A stretch of 64,000 nucleotides of DNA from Couchioplanes azureus. Lineage in GTDB: Bacteria > Actinomycetota > Actinomycetes > Mycobacteriales > Micromonosporaceae. The notes under the pieces were generated by a model, which worked only from the letters and a program-made list of their open reading frames with translations, was not told where the DNA came from and did no database searches. Positions 43,288 through 51,164 of this stretch are shown here, piece by piece (position 1 is the first letter of the stretch; each line of letters begins with the position of its first letter). A program made the translations under genes and the position numbers. The DNA lies in the NCBI RefSeq assembly GCF_014648355.1, contig NZ_BMQY01000006.1, positions 303,698-367,697 on the forward strand. The letters are read 5' to 3'.

Positions 43288-43641
43288 ATGTCCCTGACGG
43301 TACAAACGGAGCAGCGCGGCGACGTGGTCGTCGTGTCGGTGGCCGGCGAACTCGACATGGCCACCGCTCCCCAGCTGCAGGACCAGATCAGCGACCTGCT
43401 CGAGAAGGGCCGCATCCGGCTGGTGTTCGACCTGGCCGAGGTCTCGTTCTGCGACTCCACCGGGCTCTCGGTCTTCGTCCGCGCCAAGAACAGCACCGAC
43501 GACGCCGGCGGCGTGGTCCGGCTGGCCGCGCCACAGCGCGGGGTGCTGCGGATCCTCGAGGTGTCGGGGCTGGTCGAGGTGCTGCACACCTACCCGACGG
43601 TGGACGAGGCCGTGACGGCCGAGGAGCCGGCGCTCGACTGA
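43288..43641 (+). CDS. rsbV: RsbV-like anti-sigma factor antagonist (STAS)
   Basis: A 117-residue STAS protein with the classic opening LTVQTEQRGDVVVVSVAGELD and phospho-acceptor serine in SFCDSTGLSVF (S57). GGGAGG lies seven bases before the ATG. It is divergent from the stressosome operon and is a likely final target of its receiver-phosphatase: dephosphorylated antagonist would bind an anti-sigma kinase encoded elsewhere. No rsbW or sigma gene adjoins it. Confidence 0.93.
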   Translation: MSLTVQTEQRGDVVVVSVAGELDMATAPQLQDQISDLLEKGRIRLVFDLAEVSFCDSTGLSVFVRAKNSTDDAGGVVRLAAPQRGVLRILEVSGLVEVLHTYPTVDEAVTAEEPALD

Positions 43642-43739
43642 TTCCCCCTTCGCGCGAGGGGCCGGCCGGCGTAGTTTGTCGCGGACCGGGCGCGGGCAAC
43701 TGCTGCCTCGAACCCCCGGCTCTTTTCGCAGGAGTGCGC

Positions 43740-44189
43740 GTGAACTCGATGCTCAAAGGCTTCAAAGACTTCATCATGCGCGGCAACGTCGTCGACCTCG
43801 CGGTCGGCGTCGTCATCGGCGCCGCCTTCACCGCCGTGGTGACCGGCTTCACCGACTCTTTCCTCAAGCCCCTCATCCAGCTCATCTCCGGCGACTCGGG
43901 CGTGAACCCGGGCACCTGGCAGCCGAGGAAAGGCGTGATCTTCGACTACGCCAAGTTCATCAACGCGGTGATCACGTTCCTTTTGACAGCCGCGGTGGTC
44001 TACTTCCTCGTCGTCTTCCCGCTGAACAAGCTGGCGGAGCGGCGCAGGCGGGGCGAGGAGCCGCCGCCTGCCGCGCCGAGCGAGGAGGTCAAGCTGCTGA
44101 CCGAGATCCGCGACGCCCTGGTCCGCCAGCAGGTCGCGCCCGGCGCGGTGGACGACATCCTCGGCCGGCACCGGGAACCACCGCGCTGA
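43740..44189 (+). CDS. mscL: Large-conductance mechanosensitive channel MscL
   Basis: A 149-residue channel with the two-helix MscL layout: FKDFIMRGNVVDLAVGVVIG (N-terminal amphipath and TM1), a periplasmic loop and TM2 (INAVITFLLTAAVVYFLVVF), then the charged bundle PSEEVKLLTEIRDAL. It opens under osmotic downshock. GTG at 43740 sits five bases after AGGAG (43730-43734); ATG at 43749 is too distant. It lies downstream of the rsbV-like gene, suggesting that osmotic stress is among the signals handled here, which is inference. Confidence 0.95.
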   Translation: MNSMLKGFKDFIMRGNVVDLAVGVVIGAAFTAVVTGFTDSFLKPLIQLISGDSGVNPGTWQPRKGVIFDYAKFINAVITFLLTAAVVYFLVVFPLNKLAERRRRGEEPPPAAPSEEVKLLTEIRDALVRQQVAPGAVDDILGRHREPPR

Positions 44190-44212
44190 AAAGATCACCC
44201 AACCCGCGCCGT

Positions 44213-44228
44213 TCGAACAGATGTTCGA
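44213..44228. promoter_or_regulatory. LexA box (SOS operator)
   Basis: TCGAACAGATGTTCGA matches the actinobacterial LexA consensus TCGAAC-N4-GTTCGA in every defined base and is a perfect 7-bp inverted repeat. It ends 12 bases before the ATG of the 77-residue gene and just before a possible -10 (TACAGT, 44229-44234), so LexA would cover the core promoter of a leaderless transcript. Confidence 0.88.
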
Positions 44229-44240
44229 TACAGTGCCGGG

Positions 44241-44474
44241 ATGGAACAGCGTAAGCACTGGTGGAACGGCAGGTGGGGACGCGTCGCCCGCAAGGACGTG
44301 TACCTGCGGACGAGCGGTGACCAGTGGTACGTGGAGCAGCGCGCGGGCGGCGCGGACGGCGTCTCCCACTTCTTCGAGTACGACAGCGAGGAGGCGGCGC
44401 TCGACATGGTCCGCGCCCTGCTGACCGGCATGGACGACTGGCGGGAGCTGTCGGTCCGCCCTCGCGAGCGCTGA
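44241..44474 (+). CDS. Small conserved protein under LexA control
   Basis: A 77-residue Trp/Arg-rich soluble protein (HWWNGRWGRVARKDVYLR, WYVEQRAGG, FEYDSEEAALDMVRALL, DDWREL). It reads like a complete compact domain of three strands and a helix; I do not know a named family with a function. A perfect LexA box directly upstream makes it a likely DNA-damage gene. No ribosome binding site is seen, and the candidate -10 six bases before ATG suggests leaderless translation. It is convergent with the zinc-finger membrane protein. Confidence 0.82.
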   Translation: MEQRKHWWNGRWGRVARKDVYLRTSGDQWYVEQRAGGADGVSHFFEYDSEEAALDMVRALLTGMDDWRELSVRPRER

Positions 44475-44480
44475 CCTTCC

Positions 44481-45407
44481 TCAGGCGGCCCGGCGGCTGG
44501 CTCCCGGCTCGTGCGCGGCGGTCAGCGGACCAGGCGGCACCAGCCGCAGCTTCGGCTGCCGGGGCGCCGGGTCCGGCTCCCCGGCGCCGTCCTGCGGCAG
44601 GTGCCATCCGGCGCCGATGCCCGCCCGGTCGCCCGGCGGCCGGACCGGATCGGCGCCGACCCGCGACAGCGCCACCACGATCAGGTAACCGACGATCACG
44701 AAGCCGTGGCTGACCAGCCGCGTCGCGTCGACCCGGGCCGCCGACAGGTCGTTGACCGACAGCAGCAGAAGCATCCCGACGAAGGCCGTCAGCATCGGCA
44801 CCAGGCCGGTCGGCCGGCTGCGCCGCAGCGCGATGAAGAGGAAACCGGCGCCGACCGCCACGTTCCAGGCCGCCGACTCGTGCCACAGGTGGCCCGGGGT
44901 CGCCTCCATGCCGGTGTGCACGTGCTGGCCGGCCGCCCCGCCGCCGACCTGGGCCAGCCCGAGGATGAGCTGCACGGCGCCGACCACCGCGAGGGTCACG
45001 TAGAGCAGCGTGCCGAGCCGCGTCCGCCACGGGCGCGGGTGGGCGGCGTACGGACGGGAAGGCGCCTCGGCCCGGGTCACGGCGAACCACTCCCGCGCGA
45101 GGGAGCTCCACCGCCCGCGCGGGGCACGCGTCGCCGCGGTCGCCTCCCCGGCGCCCTGCGCCGACCTCTCCCCGGCGCCCTGGGCCGACCTCTCGGCGGC
45201 CAGGGACGCGAGGATGGCGTCGCTGAGGTCCGGGACGTCCGCGACCAGGGCCGTCCGGGTCAGCCGGTTGACCGCCGCGGCACGCTCCAGCCACTCCCGG
45301 CAGCCGGCACAGCCGGCCAGATGCTCGTCGACCCGTCCCCGGTCGGCCGGATCGTCCTCGCCGTCCAGTTGCGCGGACAGCATTTCGCGCCAACGCTCAC
45401 ACGCCAT
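44481..45407 (-). CDS. Zinc-finger (zf-HC2) membrane protein, anti-sigma-like
   Basis: The 308-residue protein begins with an anti-sigma zinc-finger: C3 and HLAGCAGC (H29, C33, C36). A linker with a duplicated RSAQGAGE block follows, then about four to five membrane helices (for example LLYVTLAVVGAVQLILGLAQ). A histidine-rich extracytoplasmic loop (QHVHTGMEATPGHLWHESAAW) may bind metal. This composition would let it sense a periplasmic signal and hold an ECF sigma factor, but no sigma gene adjoins it. The 24-bp direct repeat encoding the duplicated block is at about 45146-45195. Confidence 0.75.
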   Translation of the reverse strand: MACERWREMLSAQLDGEDDPADRGRVDEHLAGCAGCREWLERAAAVNRLTRTALVADVPDLSDAILASLAAERSAQGAGERSAQGAGEATAATRAPRGRWSSLAREWFAVTRAEAPSRPYAAHPRPWRTRLGTLLYVTLAVVGAVQLILGLAQVGGGAAGQHVHTGMEATPGHLWHESAAWNVAVGAGFLFIALRRSRPTGLVPMLTAFVGMLLLLSVNDLSAARVDATRLVSHGFVIVGYLIVVALSRVGADPVRPPGDRAGIGAGWHLPQDGAGEPDPAPRQPKLRLVPPGPLTAAHEPGASRRAA

Positions 45408-45477
45408 GCATCCATAGTCGCTCGGGGCGGGCCCCTGGTTCCGGCGCGATGCGCGGAATTTTCGCCGTCAGTGCAGC

Positions 45478-46107
45478 TCAGGGCCGGTGGAGTGAGGGGT
45501 CGGACTGACCGCCGGCGCCGCCCAGCAGCCGCCTGCGCTCCCGGAAAGCGCGCAGATTGGCGGTATTGCCGCAGGTGCTCACGTCGTGCCACACCCCGCT
45601 GTTGTTTCGCGAGGTGTCGAAGAACGCCGCCCGGCACTCGATGTTGTTGCAGAGCTTCAGCCGCGGCCACAGCCCGGCCTGCTGGGCCATCAGCGCCTCG
45701 GCCCAGAGCGCGGACGCCAGCCACCGGGTGCCGCGGCCGGAGGGCACGATCCGCACCCAGCCCTCGGCGTCGGGCACCAGCGTGACCGGCACGTCCGCCG
45801 GGGGCAGCGTGCCGTCCTGCTCCGGCCCCCGGCCGCTGCCGGCGAGGATGACGCCCTCGAACGTGGTCCGCAGCCGGCGCAGCGAGCGCAGGTCGGTCGA
45901 GGACAGCAGCAGGACGGGCGCCGGCAGGGCGGCGACGCGGGACCAGGTGGCGAGGGCGTCGGTCACCCAGCGCTGGGCGTCGTCGGCCGTGGCCAGCAGG
46001 TCGGGGCCGTAGGACATGGTCGCCCGGGTGTTGACGAGGTCCTGCAGGAGGGCGAGTCCTGCGGGCGCCTCGCGTACGCCGTGCCGCAGACTCGCCTTCC
46101 ATGACAT
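45478..46107 (-). CDS. CGNR zinc-finger (ABATE domain) protein
   Basis: A 209-residue protein of the ABATE/CGNR family. The N-terminal ABATE domain is evident (LLQDLVNTRATM). The C-terminal zinc finger reads LKLCNNIECRAAFFDTSRN, then STCGNTANLRAFRERR, including the name-giving CGN(T)-R. These proteins are thought to be stress-related DNA-binding regulators. It stands alone, with no partner suggested by context. Confidence 0.92.
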   Translation of the reverse strand: MSWKASLRHGVREAPAGLALLQDLVNTRATMSYGPDLLATADDAQRWVTDALATWSRVAALPAPVLLLSSTDLRSLRRLRTTFEGVILAGSGRGPEQDGTLPPADVPVTLVPDAEGWVRIVPSGRGTRWLASALWAEALMAQQAGLWPRLKLCNNIECRAAFFDTSRNNSGVWHDVSTCGNTANLRAFRERRRLLGGAGGQSDPSLHRP

Positions 46108-46241
46108 AAGCGAAGGCTACTGGACTCTTTTTCACGCTCGTATCCGCCGGTCGCCCGACGGGACCCCGGAAAGCGGCCCTACGCAGCGCGTTTCCGGCCC
46201 GGTAGCGAGTCGATCATCACCCGGGAAAGTGACGGACATGC

Positions 46242-46255
46242 TTGCCGTCGGGCAA
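46242..46255 (+). promoter_or_regulatory. Inverted repeat upstream of the L,D-transpeptidase
   Basis: TTGCC-GTCG-GGCAA, flanked by ACAT and ATGT with a two-base offset, lies 60 bases before the transpeptidase start. It may be an operator or leader hairpin. The rest of the 207-base divergent gap shows nothing clear. Confidence 0.3.
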
Positions 46256-46314
46256 ATGTCAGGCTTACCGCCCGACTCGCCACCGCGAACACTTTTCGCA
46301 TGTGATCATCGGGT

Positions 46315-47115
46315 ATGGAGCGAGTCGGGGTGCGCAGGGCCGTTACCTACGCCGTGACGCTCGCGACCGCGGCGGCACTGGTCACCGGCTGCGACACGAG
46401 CGGTCCCGAACAGGCCGCGCCGGCGCCCTCGGCGCCCGCCCCCGCCGCCTCAGCGCCGCTGCCGGAGTCGCCGCCGCCGGAGCCGCCGCCGTCGAACCCG
46501 GCGCCGACGACGCCCGCCGGGAAGCTCAGGACGGGCTCGAAAGGGCCGGAGGTCCTGGCGCTGCAACAGAGCCTGACGAAGCTCGGCTACTGGAACGGCA
46601 GGGCGGACGGCACCTTCGGCTCGCTCACCCAGCAGGCGGTGTTCGCCCTGCAGAAGGCGGCCGGCCTCACCCGCGACGGAGTGGTGGGGCCCAAGACCCG
46701 CAAGGCCCTGGACGAGGGCGTACGCCCCCGGGCGAGGAGCGACGGCGGCCGGGTCGTCGAGATCGACAAGAAGCGCCAGCTCCTGATGCTCGTCGACGAC
46801 GGCGAGGTGACCCAGACGTTCAACACGTCGACCGGCTCGTACGAGCGCTACGAGACCACCGGCGGCGGCACCGCCGTAGCGGCCACACCCGACGGCAAGT
46901 TCAAGGTCTATCGGCAGATCGACGGCTGGCGGAACGCGCCGCTGGGCATGCTGTGGCGCCCGAAGTACTTCAACGGCGGGATCGCGGTGCACGGGGCCAC
47001 GAGCGTGCCGCCGTACCCGGCCTCGCACGGCTGCGCCCGGCTCTCCATCTCGGCGATGAACCACCTCTGGGGCGGCGACGAGATCCCGCTCAGGACGAGG
47101 GTCTGGGTCTACTGA
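46315..47115 (+). CDS. L,D-transpeptidase lipoprotein with peptidoglycan-binding domain
   Basis: A 266-residue lipoprotein: signal and lipobox ending at C26 (LVTGC), a Pro/Ala-rich spacer, a peptidoglycan-binding domain 1 (about residues 70-130, GSKGPEVLALQQSLTKLGYW), and a YkuD domain with the catalytic SHGCARLS (C240) and upstream histidine in IAVHGAT. It should form 3-3 cross-links or anchor proteins in the wall from outside the membrane. The ATG at 46315 gives a short basic n-region. It is convergent with rho, with only 11 bases between stops. Confidence 0.93.
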   Translation: MERVGVRRAVTYAVTLATAAALVTGCDTSGPEQAAPAPSAPAPAASAPLPESPPPEPPPSNPAPTTPAGKLRTGSKGPEVLALQQSLTKLGYWNGRADGTFGSLTQQAVFALQKAAGLTRDGVVGPKTRKALDEGVRPRARSDGGRVVEIDKKRQLLMLVDDGEVTQTFNTSTGSYERYETTGGGTAVAATPDGKFKVYRQIDGWRNAPLGMLWRPKYFNGGIAVHGATSVPPYPASHGCARLSISAMNHLWGGDEIPLRTRVWVY

Positions 47116-47126
47116 CCCGAACGCGC

Positions 47127-48251
47127 TCAGCCGGCGACGGCCAGCGAGCGGGCCACCCGGCGCAGGAACTCCGGGTTGGAGCCGGTGCCGCGCAGCTGCT
47201 CCAGCAGCTGGTGCAGGCCCTCGCGGCCCTGGCCGTGCAGCGCCCGGCGGATCTGTGCGGCGATGGCCAGCTCGCCCGGGGCGAGCAGGTTGTCGTCGTG
47301 CCGGGTGCCGGAGGCGGCGAGGTCGACGGCCGGGAAGAGGCGGGCCTGGGCCAGGCCGCGGTCGAGCTTGAGCTCCGCGTTGCCGGTGCTCTTGAACTCC
47401 TCGAAGATCACGGTGTCCATTGCGGACCCGTTCTCCACGAGCGCGGTCGCGATGATGGTGAGCGAGCCGCCGTTCTCGATGTTGCGGGCCGCGCCGAGGA
47501 ACTGCTTGGGCGGGTGCAGCGCGGTCGAGTCGATGCCGCCGGAGAGCGTACGCCCCCGGCCCGGCGCGATCAGGTTGTACGCCCGGCCCAGCCGGGTGAT
47601 CGAGTCGAGCAGCACGACCACGTCGCGCCCCAGCTCGACCAGGCGCTTGGCCCGCTCGATCGCCAGCTCGGCGAGCGCGGTGTGGTCCTGCGGCGGCCGG
47701 TCGAAGGTGGCCGCGACGACCTCGCCGGAGACCGAGCGCTGCATGTCGGTGACCTCTTCGGGCCGCTCGTCGACCAGCACGACCATCAGGTGGCACTCGG
47801 GGTTGTTGCGGGCGATCGCGTTCGCCACCTGGTGCAGGATCGTGGTCTTGCCGGCCTTGGGCGGGGCCACGATCAGGGCGCGCTGGCCCTTGCCGAGCGG
47901 CATCACCAGGTCGATGACGCGCGTGGTCAGGATGTGCGGTTCGGTCTCCAGGCGCAGGCGCTCCTGCGGATAGAGCGGGGTGAGCTTGTAGAAGTCCGGC
48001 CGGCGCCCCGGCTTGCGGCCGTTGACCGTGTCCACCCGTACGGTGGCCGGTTTGCGGCCGTCGGCCCGGGCGGCGCCGGCGATCCGGTCGCCGCGGCGCA
48101 GGTCGAGCCGGCGGACCTGGTCCATGGAGACGCGGATGTCGCCGGGGCCGGGCAGATAGCCGTCGGCGCGCAGCCAGGCCTGGTCGCCGGCGATGTCGAG
48201 CAGGGCGTCCACGGGCAGGTCGACGCCGGGTTTACGGAGATTGTCCGTCAT
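47127..48251 (-). CDS. rho: Short transcription termination factor Rho paralogue
   Basis: This 374-residue RecA-type hexameric helicase has Walker A APPKAGKTT (P131-T136), VDERPEEVTDM, DSITRLGRAYN and the R-loop region SGGIDSTALHPPKQFLGAARN, all intact. The primary RNA-binding OB fold remains (about residues 12-75) but the helical Rho_N domain and the long basic insert usual in actinobacteria are missing, and the aromatic RNP element (normally like GYGFLR) reads DQAWLR. It is probably an additional Rho, not the main one. ATG at 48251; the roughly 150-base leader shows no recognised riboswitch. Confidence 0.92.
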   Translation of the reverse strand: MTDNLRKPGVDLPVDALLDIAGDQAWLRADGYLPGPGDIRVSMDQVRRLDLRRGDRIAGAARADGRKPATVRVDTVNGRKPGRRPDFYKLTPLYPQERLRLETEPHILTTRVIDLVMPLGKGQRALIVAPPKAGKTTILHQVANAIARNNPECHLMVVLVDERPEEVTDMQRSVSGEVVAATFDRPPQDHTALAELAIERAKRLVELGRDVVVLLDSITRLGRAYNLIAPGRGRTLSGGIDSTALHPPKQFLGAARNIENGGSLTIIATALVENGSAMDTVIFEEFKSTGNAELKLDRGLAQARLFPAVDLAASGTRHDDNLLAPGELAIAAQIRRALHGQGREGLHQLLEQLRGTGSNPEFLRRVARSLAVAG

Positions 48252-48404
48252 GAGGGTGCTCCAGGAAAGCGGAGAGAACGCGCCTCGGAAGGGCGCGAGG
48301 GGAAAGAGCGGAACCGCCGCGTCAGGCCTCTGGGGGCGGCATCGGCCGCCGGCATCCAGGGCACGGCTGTCGCCAGGATAGCAGGCGCGTATCGAACTCG
48401 CTGA

Positions 48405-48667
48405 AACGCGCAGGACGCCGCGCAGGAGGCGTACGTACGCGCCTGGCAGCGATGATCCACCGTGTCCACATACGACAATCCGGAGGCTTGGGTCCGCAAT
48501 GTGGCGTACCGCTTGTGCCTGAACCACTGGCGCAAGGCGAAGAACCGCATCGCGGCCTACCTGCGGCACGGAACCGACCCGGACGCCGATCCGCCGGGCG
48601 AGGACTCGGTCGCCTTGATCGCCGCGCTCCGGCGGCTCTCCGAGGCCGAGCGCCAAGTCATTGAACC
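48405..48667 (+). pseudogene. Remnant of an ECF-type sigma factor gene
   Basis: Frame translation gives AQDAAQEAYVRAWQR, a stop (TGA, 48453-48455), then STVSTYDNPEAWVRNVAYRL and a linker up to LRRLSEAERQV. This is sigma region 2 of an actinobacterial SigE/ECF family factor; TGG (Trp) is expected exactly where TGA stands. Upstream, another stop at 48402-48404 ends the homology, so the start and region 2.1 are lost. Downstream, homology ends near 48655 before any region 4 and runs out of frame into the next gene. Truncated at both ends and carrying a nonsense codon, it is non-functional. Confidence 0.8.
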
Positions 48668-49224
48668 AAGTACGTCTGCGCGCCCGTCGCCGCACCCTCG
48701 GCCGGGCCACGGTCCTGGCCGGCGTCGTCACGGTGTCGCTCGTGTCCGCCGGGATCGCCGTGGCCCAGAACCGCCAGGGCCCGGTGACGCCTCCGGCGGC
48801 CACCTCGTCGCCCGCGTCGCCGATGCCGTCGGCGCCGCCGGTTTCCACGCCGCCGTCCGCCCCGCCGGCCCTGCCGGAGCAACTCTCGGACCGTTCGCGC
48901 GCGTTCCAGAGCGGAGACCCGCGGGACGAGACCCTCCCGCTCCAGCGCAGCTACCTGTACGTCGACGGCGAGGCCGCGAAGTACCTGCAGGACGTCCGGA
49001 AGCGGGTTGCGGCCTGCTCACCGAAGGACCGGTCGATCAGCATCACGGCCGAGGGATTCGCCGGTGACGACGCGCTGCTGATCGTGACCAAGAGCGCCGA
49101 GTGCGCGGTCGGCAAGAGGGTGATGCTGCGCAAGGGCGACGTGCTGACCGAGATCTACCGGGGGTCCGCTCCCAGCGACTCGGCGATGCGAGAGCTGGCG
49201 CGCAAGGCGGCGGCCCGGTTCTGA
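48661..49224 (+). CDS. Secreted or membrane-anchored protein of unknown function, possibly N-terminally truncated
   Basis: A 187-residue product with a basic segment (VRLRARRRTLGRA), one hydrophobic helix (VLAGVVTVSLVSAGIAVA), a Pro/Ser-rich spacer and a globular domain with two cysteines (RVAACSPKDRS, KSAECAVGKR). The only start is TTG at 48661 with no ribosome binding site, and it begins inside the end of the sigma remnant. In intact actinobacterial loci a membrane protein with a cytoplasmic N-terminal region often follows such sigma genes; a deletion that fused the two would explain this layout. It may be a second pseudogene. Confidence 0.55.
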   Translation: MNQVRLRARRRTLGRATVLAGVVTVSLVSAGIAVAQNRQGPVTPPAATSSPASPMPSAPPVSTPPSAPPALPEQLSDRSRAFQSGDPRDETLPLQRSYLYVDGEAAKYLQDVRKRVAACSPKDRSISITAEGFAGDDALLIVTKSAECAVGKRVMLRKGDVLTEIYRGSAPSDSAMRELARKAAARF

Positions 49225-49252
49225 CCAGCCGCCGCGCCCGTGGCGCCGCCGG

Positions 49253-50851
49253 TCAGGCGGCGCTGCGGGCGCTGAGGGCCAGCGCCGGTTCCTCGCCGGC
49301 CGTGCCGCCCACCACACGGTCGCGGCCGGCGCGCTTCGCCACGTACAGGTTGCGGTCGGCCGTCGAGAGCAGGCCGGGCTGGGTGCGCTCCGCGGCCTCG
49401 CACACACCGGCGACCCCGATGCTGACCGTCACCGGCAGCTCCCGCGACATGCCCGCCCAGGGGTACGAGCCGACCGCCCGGCGCACCGCCTCCAGCTGCG
49501 CGACCGCGACGGCCGGCGGCGTGTGCGGCAGCACCAGCAGGAACTCCTCGCCGCCGAGCCGGGCGACGAAACCGTCCGGCGAGAACGCCGACAGCTCGGT
49601 GTCGAGGATCCTCGCCACCTGGACGAGCACCTGGTCGCCGACGTCGTGCGAGAGCTGGTCGTTGATCCGCTTGAAGTGGTCGAGGTCCACGATCGCCACG
49701 GCGAGCCGGGGGTCGGAGGCGATGAGCGCGGGCAGTTCCTCGTCGACGTAGCGCCGGTTGCGCAGCCCGGTCAGCGGGTCCCGCCGCGCCTGCTCGCGGA
49801 AGCGCTCGGCTTCCTCCCGCGCCTCGGCCGTCTCGAACATCGCCTGCCGGGTACGCGCCTGCGCCTCCTGCTGCTGCGAGCGGAGCTGCTCGTGCGCCTC
49901 GAAGAACTGCTTGTGCATGGCGAACGCCTCGGCGTACTCGCCGCGGGCCGCGTGCAGCTCGGCCCGCTCGCGACGGATGCGCACCAGGACCTCGTGCAGC
50001 CCGCGCTGGACCGCTTCCGCTTCGGAGGTGTCCAGGCTCCGCTGGGCCCGCTCGGTGTCGCCGAGGCCGCGCTGCGCCTGTGCCAGGGTCAGCAGGTACT
50101 CGGCCAGCGCGTCGGCGTCGTCCCGTTCGCCGGTCTCGTGCCGGGCGAGGCACAGCTGCATGGTCTGTTCGGCCTCGGCGTACCGGCCGTTGGCGATGTG
50201 GATGGCGGCGACGGTGTCGAGGATGGCGGCGTCGACCTCGAAGCCGTGCGCGTCGGCGTGGCTCAGCAGGCGCTGCGCCACCTCGAAGGCACGCTCCGGA
50301 TTCCCGGTGATGTGTTCGAGGTAGGCGTGGTTGTTCAACACCTGCATGTGCAGCCACGGCTCGTGCAGCGCCCGGGCGATCTCCTCGGCCTGGGCGTACC
50401 GGACGCGGGCGTCGTCCATCGACGCGGCGAAGCCGAGCGCGTCGGCCAGCTTGGTCACGTGCCACACCTGCATGTGCGCGGTGGCGGTCTCGTCGAGCAG
50501 CTCCACCGAGCTCAGCGAGTGCTCCAGCGACTTGGCGGCGTCCCCGAGCAGCCGGTCGATGTTGGCCCAGACCAGATGGGTGCGCGCCAGCAGCATGCGG
50601 TCGCCGTGCTCGACGGCCCAGTCGTAGATCTCGCGGATCTCCGTGTTGGCGACGGCCAGCTCGCCCATCCGCAGGCGCATGTTGGTCCGGCAGAGCCGGG
50701 CGCGGACGACCAGGCTCTCCTCCCCCAGCGCGGCGGCCCGGCGCTCCAGCTCCGTGGCGGCACGGAAGGTGGCGGAGGCGTCCCACATCATGCGGTCCTC
50801 GATCGCCAACAGGGCGACGGACACCTGTTCGGCGTTCGTGCTGCGCTCCAT
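49253..50851 (-). CDS. TPR-repeat diguanylate cyclase (GGDEF protein)
   Basis: The 532-residue soluble protein has an N-terminal superhelix of TPR-like repeats (about residues 1-320), a coiled coil (QSQQQEAQART-like region) and a GGDEF domain (about 355-515) with the active motif GGEEF and DLDHFKRIND metal site. The inhibitory RxxD site five residues before GGEEF is absent (SPDG instead), so product inhibition is not expected. It should make c-di-GMP, a developmental signal in actinomycetes through BldD. GGAAGGAGG precedes the ATG. It is divergent from a large PAS-GAF-SpoIIE protein. Confidence 0.94.
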   Translation of the reverse strand: MERSTNAEQVSVALLAIEDRMMWDASATFRAATELERRAAALGEESLVVRARLCRTNMRLRMGELAVANTEIREIYDWAVEHGDRMLLARTHLVWANIDRLLGDAAKSLEHSLSSVELLDETATAHMQVWHVTKLADALGFAASMDDARVRYAQAEEIARALHEPWLHMQVLNNHAYLEHITGNPERAFEVAQRLLSHADAHGFEVDAAILDTVAAIHIANGRYAEAEQTMQLCLARHETGERDDADALAEYLLTLAQAQRGLGDTERAQRSLDTSEAEAVQRGLHEVLVRIRRERAELHAARGEYAEAFAMHKQFFEAHEQLRSQQQEAQARTRQAMFETAEAREEAERFREQARRDPLTGLRNRRYVDEELPALIASDPRLAVAIVDLDHFKRINDQLSHDVGDQVLVQVARILDTELSAFSPDGFVARLGGEEFLLVLPHTPPAVAVAQLEAVRRAVGSYPWAGMSRELPVTVSIGVAGVCEAAERTQPGLLSTADRNLYVAKRAGRDRVVGGTAGEEPALALSARSAA

Positions 50852-51164
50852 GGGCCGGCCCTCCTTCCGCGTGACTCATCGGCGCCCGCCTGGTCGGCTG
50901 AAGCGGTTTCCCCTCGCCCCGGGCGGGTTCGCCGAGCTGCACCGCGCCGGCAACCCCCAGGGCACTATCCCGTACCCCGCTCAGCGTTGCACGCCGGGTC
51001 GACAATCAATTACCGCTAGTAATGGAGAGCCGGGCTGCGGCGTTAAGCCGTAAATGTCGGAGTTGCGAGGCCGGCACGTCTCACCACGACGGGCAATGAC
51101 GCGGTCACCGCTGCCGGGAGAAGATGGGACCCGAGGTCTCGCCCGGAGACGCAGGGAGGTGCGG
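50852..51164. promoter_or_regulatory. 313-base divergent region between GGDEF and SpoIIE genes
   Basis: It holds an AT-rich core (50998-51060) with a perfect small inverted repeat ATTAC-CGCTA-GTAAT (51009-51023), which probably marks the promoters or an operator. A TTGCAC (50987-50992) could be a -35 for the rightward gene. No BldD-type site or RNA gene was recognised in the rest. Confidence 0.4.

Noticed and set aside
48462..49067. A 201-residue fusion of sigma region 2 to an Arg/Pro/Gly-rich tail as a functional protein
   Set aside because: The tail is an out-of-frame reading of the next gene, and the sigma part lacks its start and region 4.
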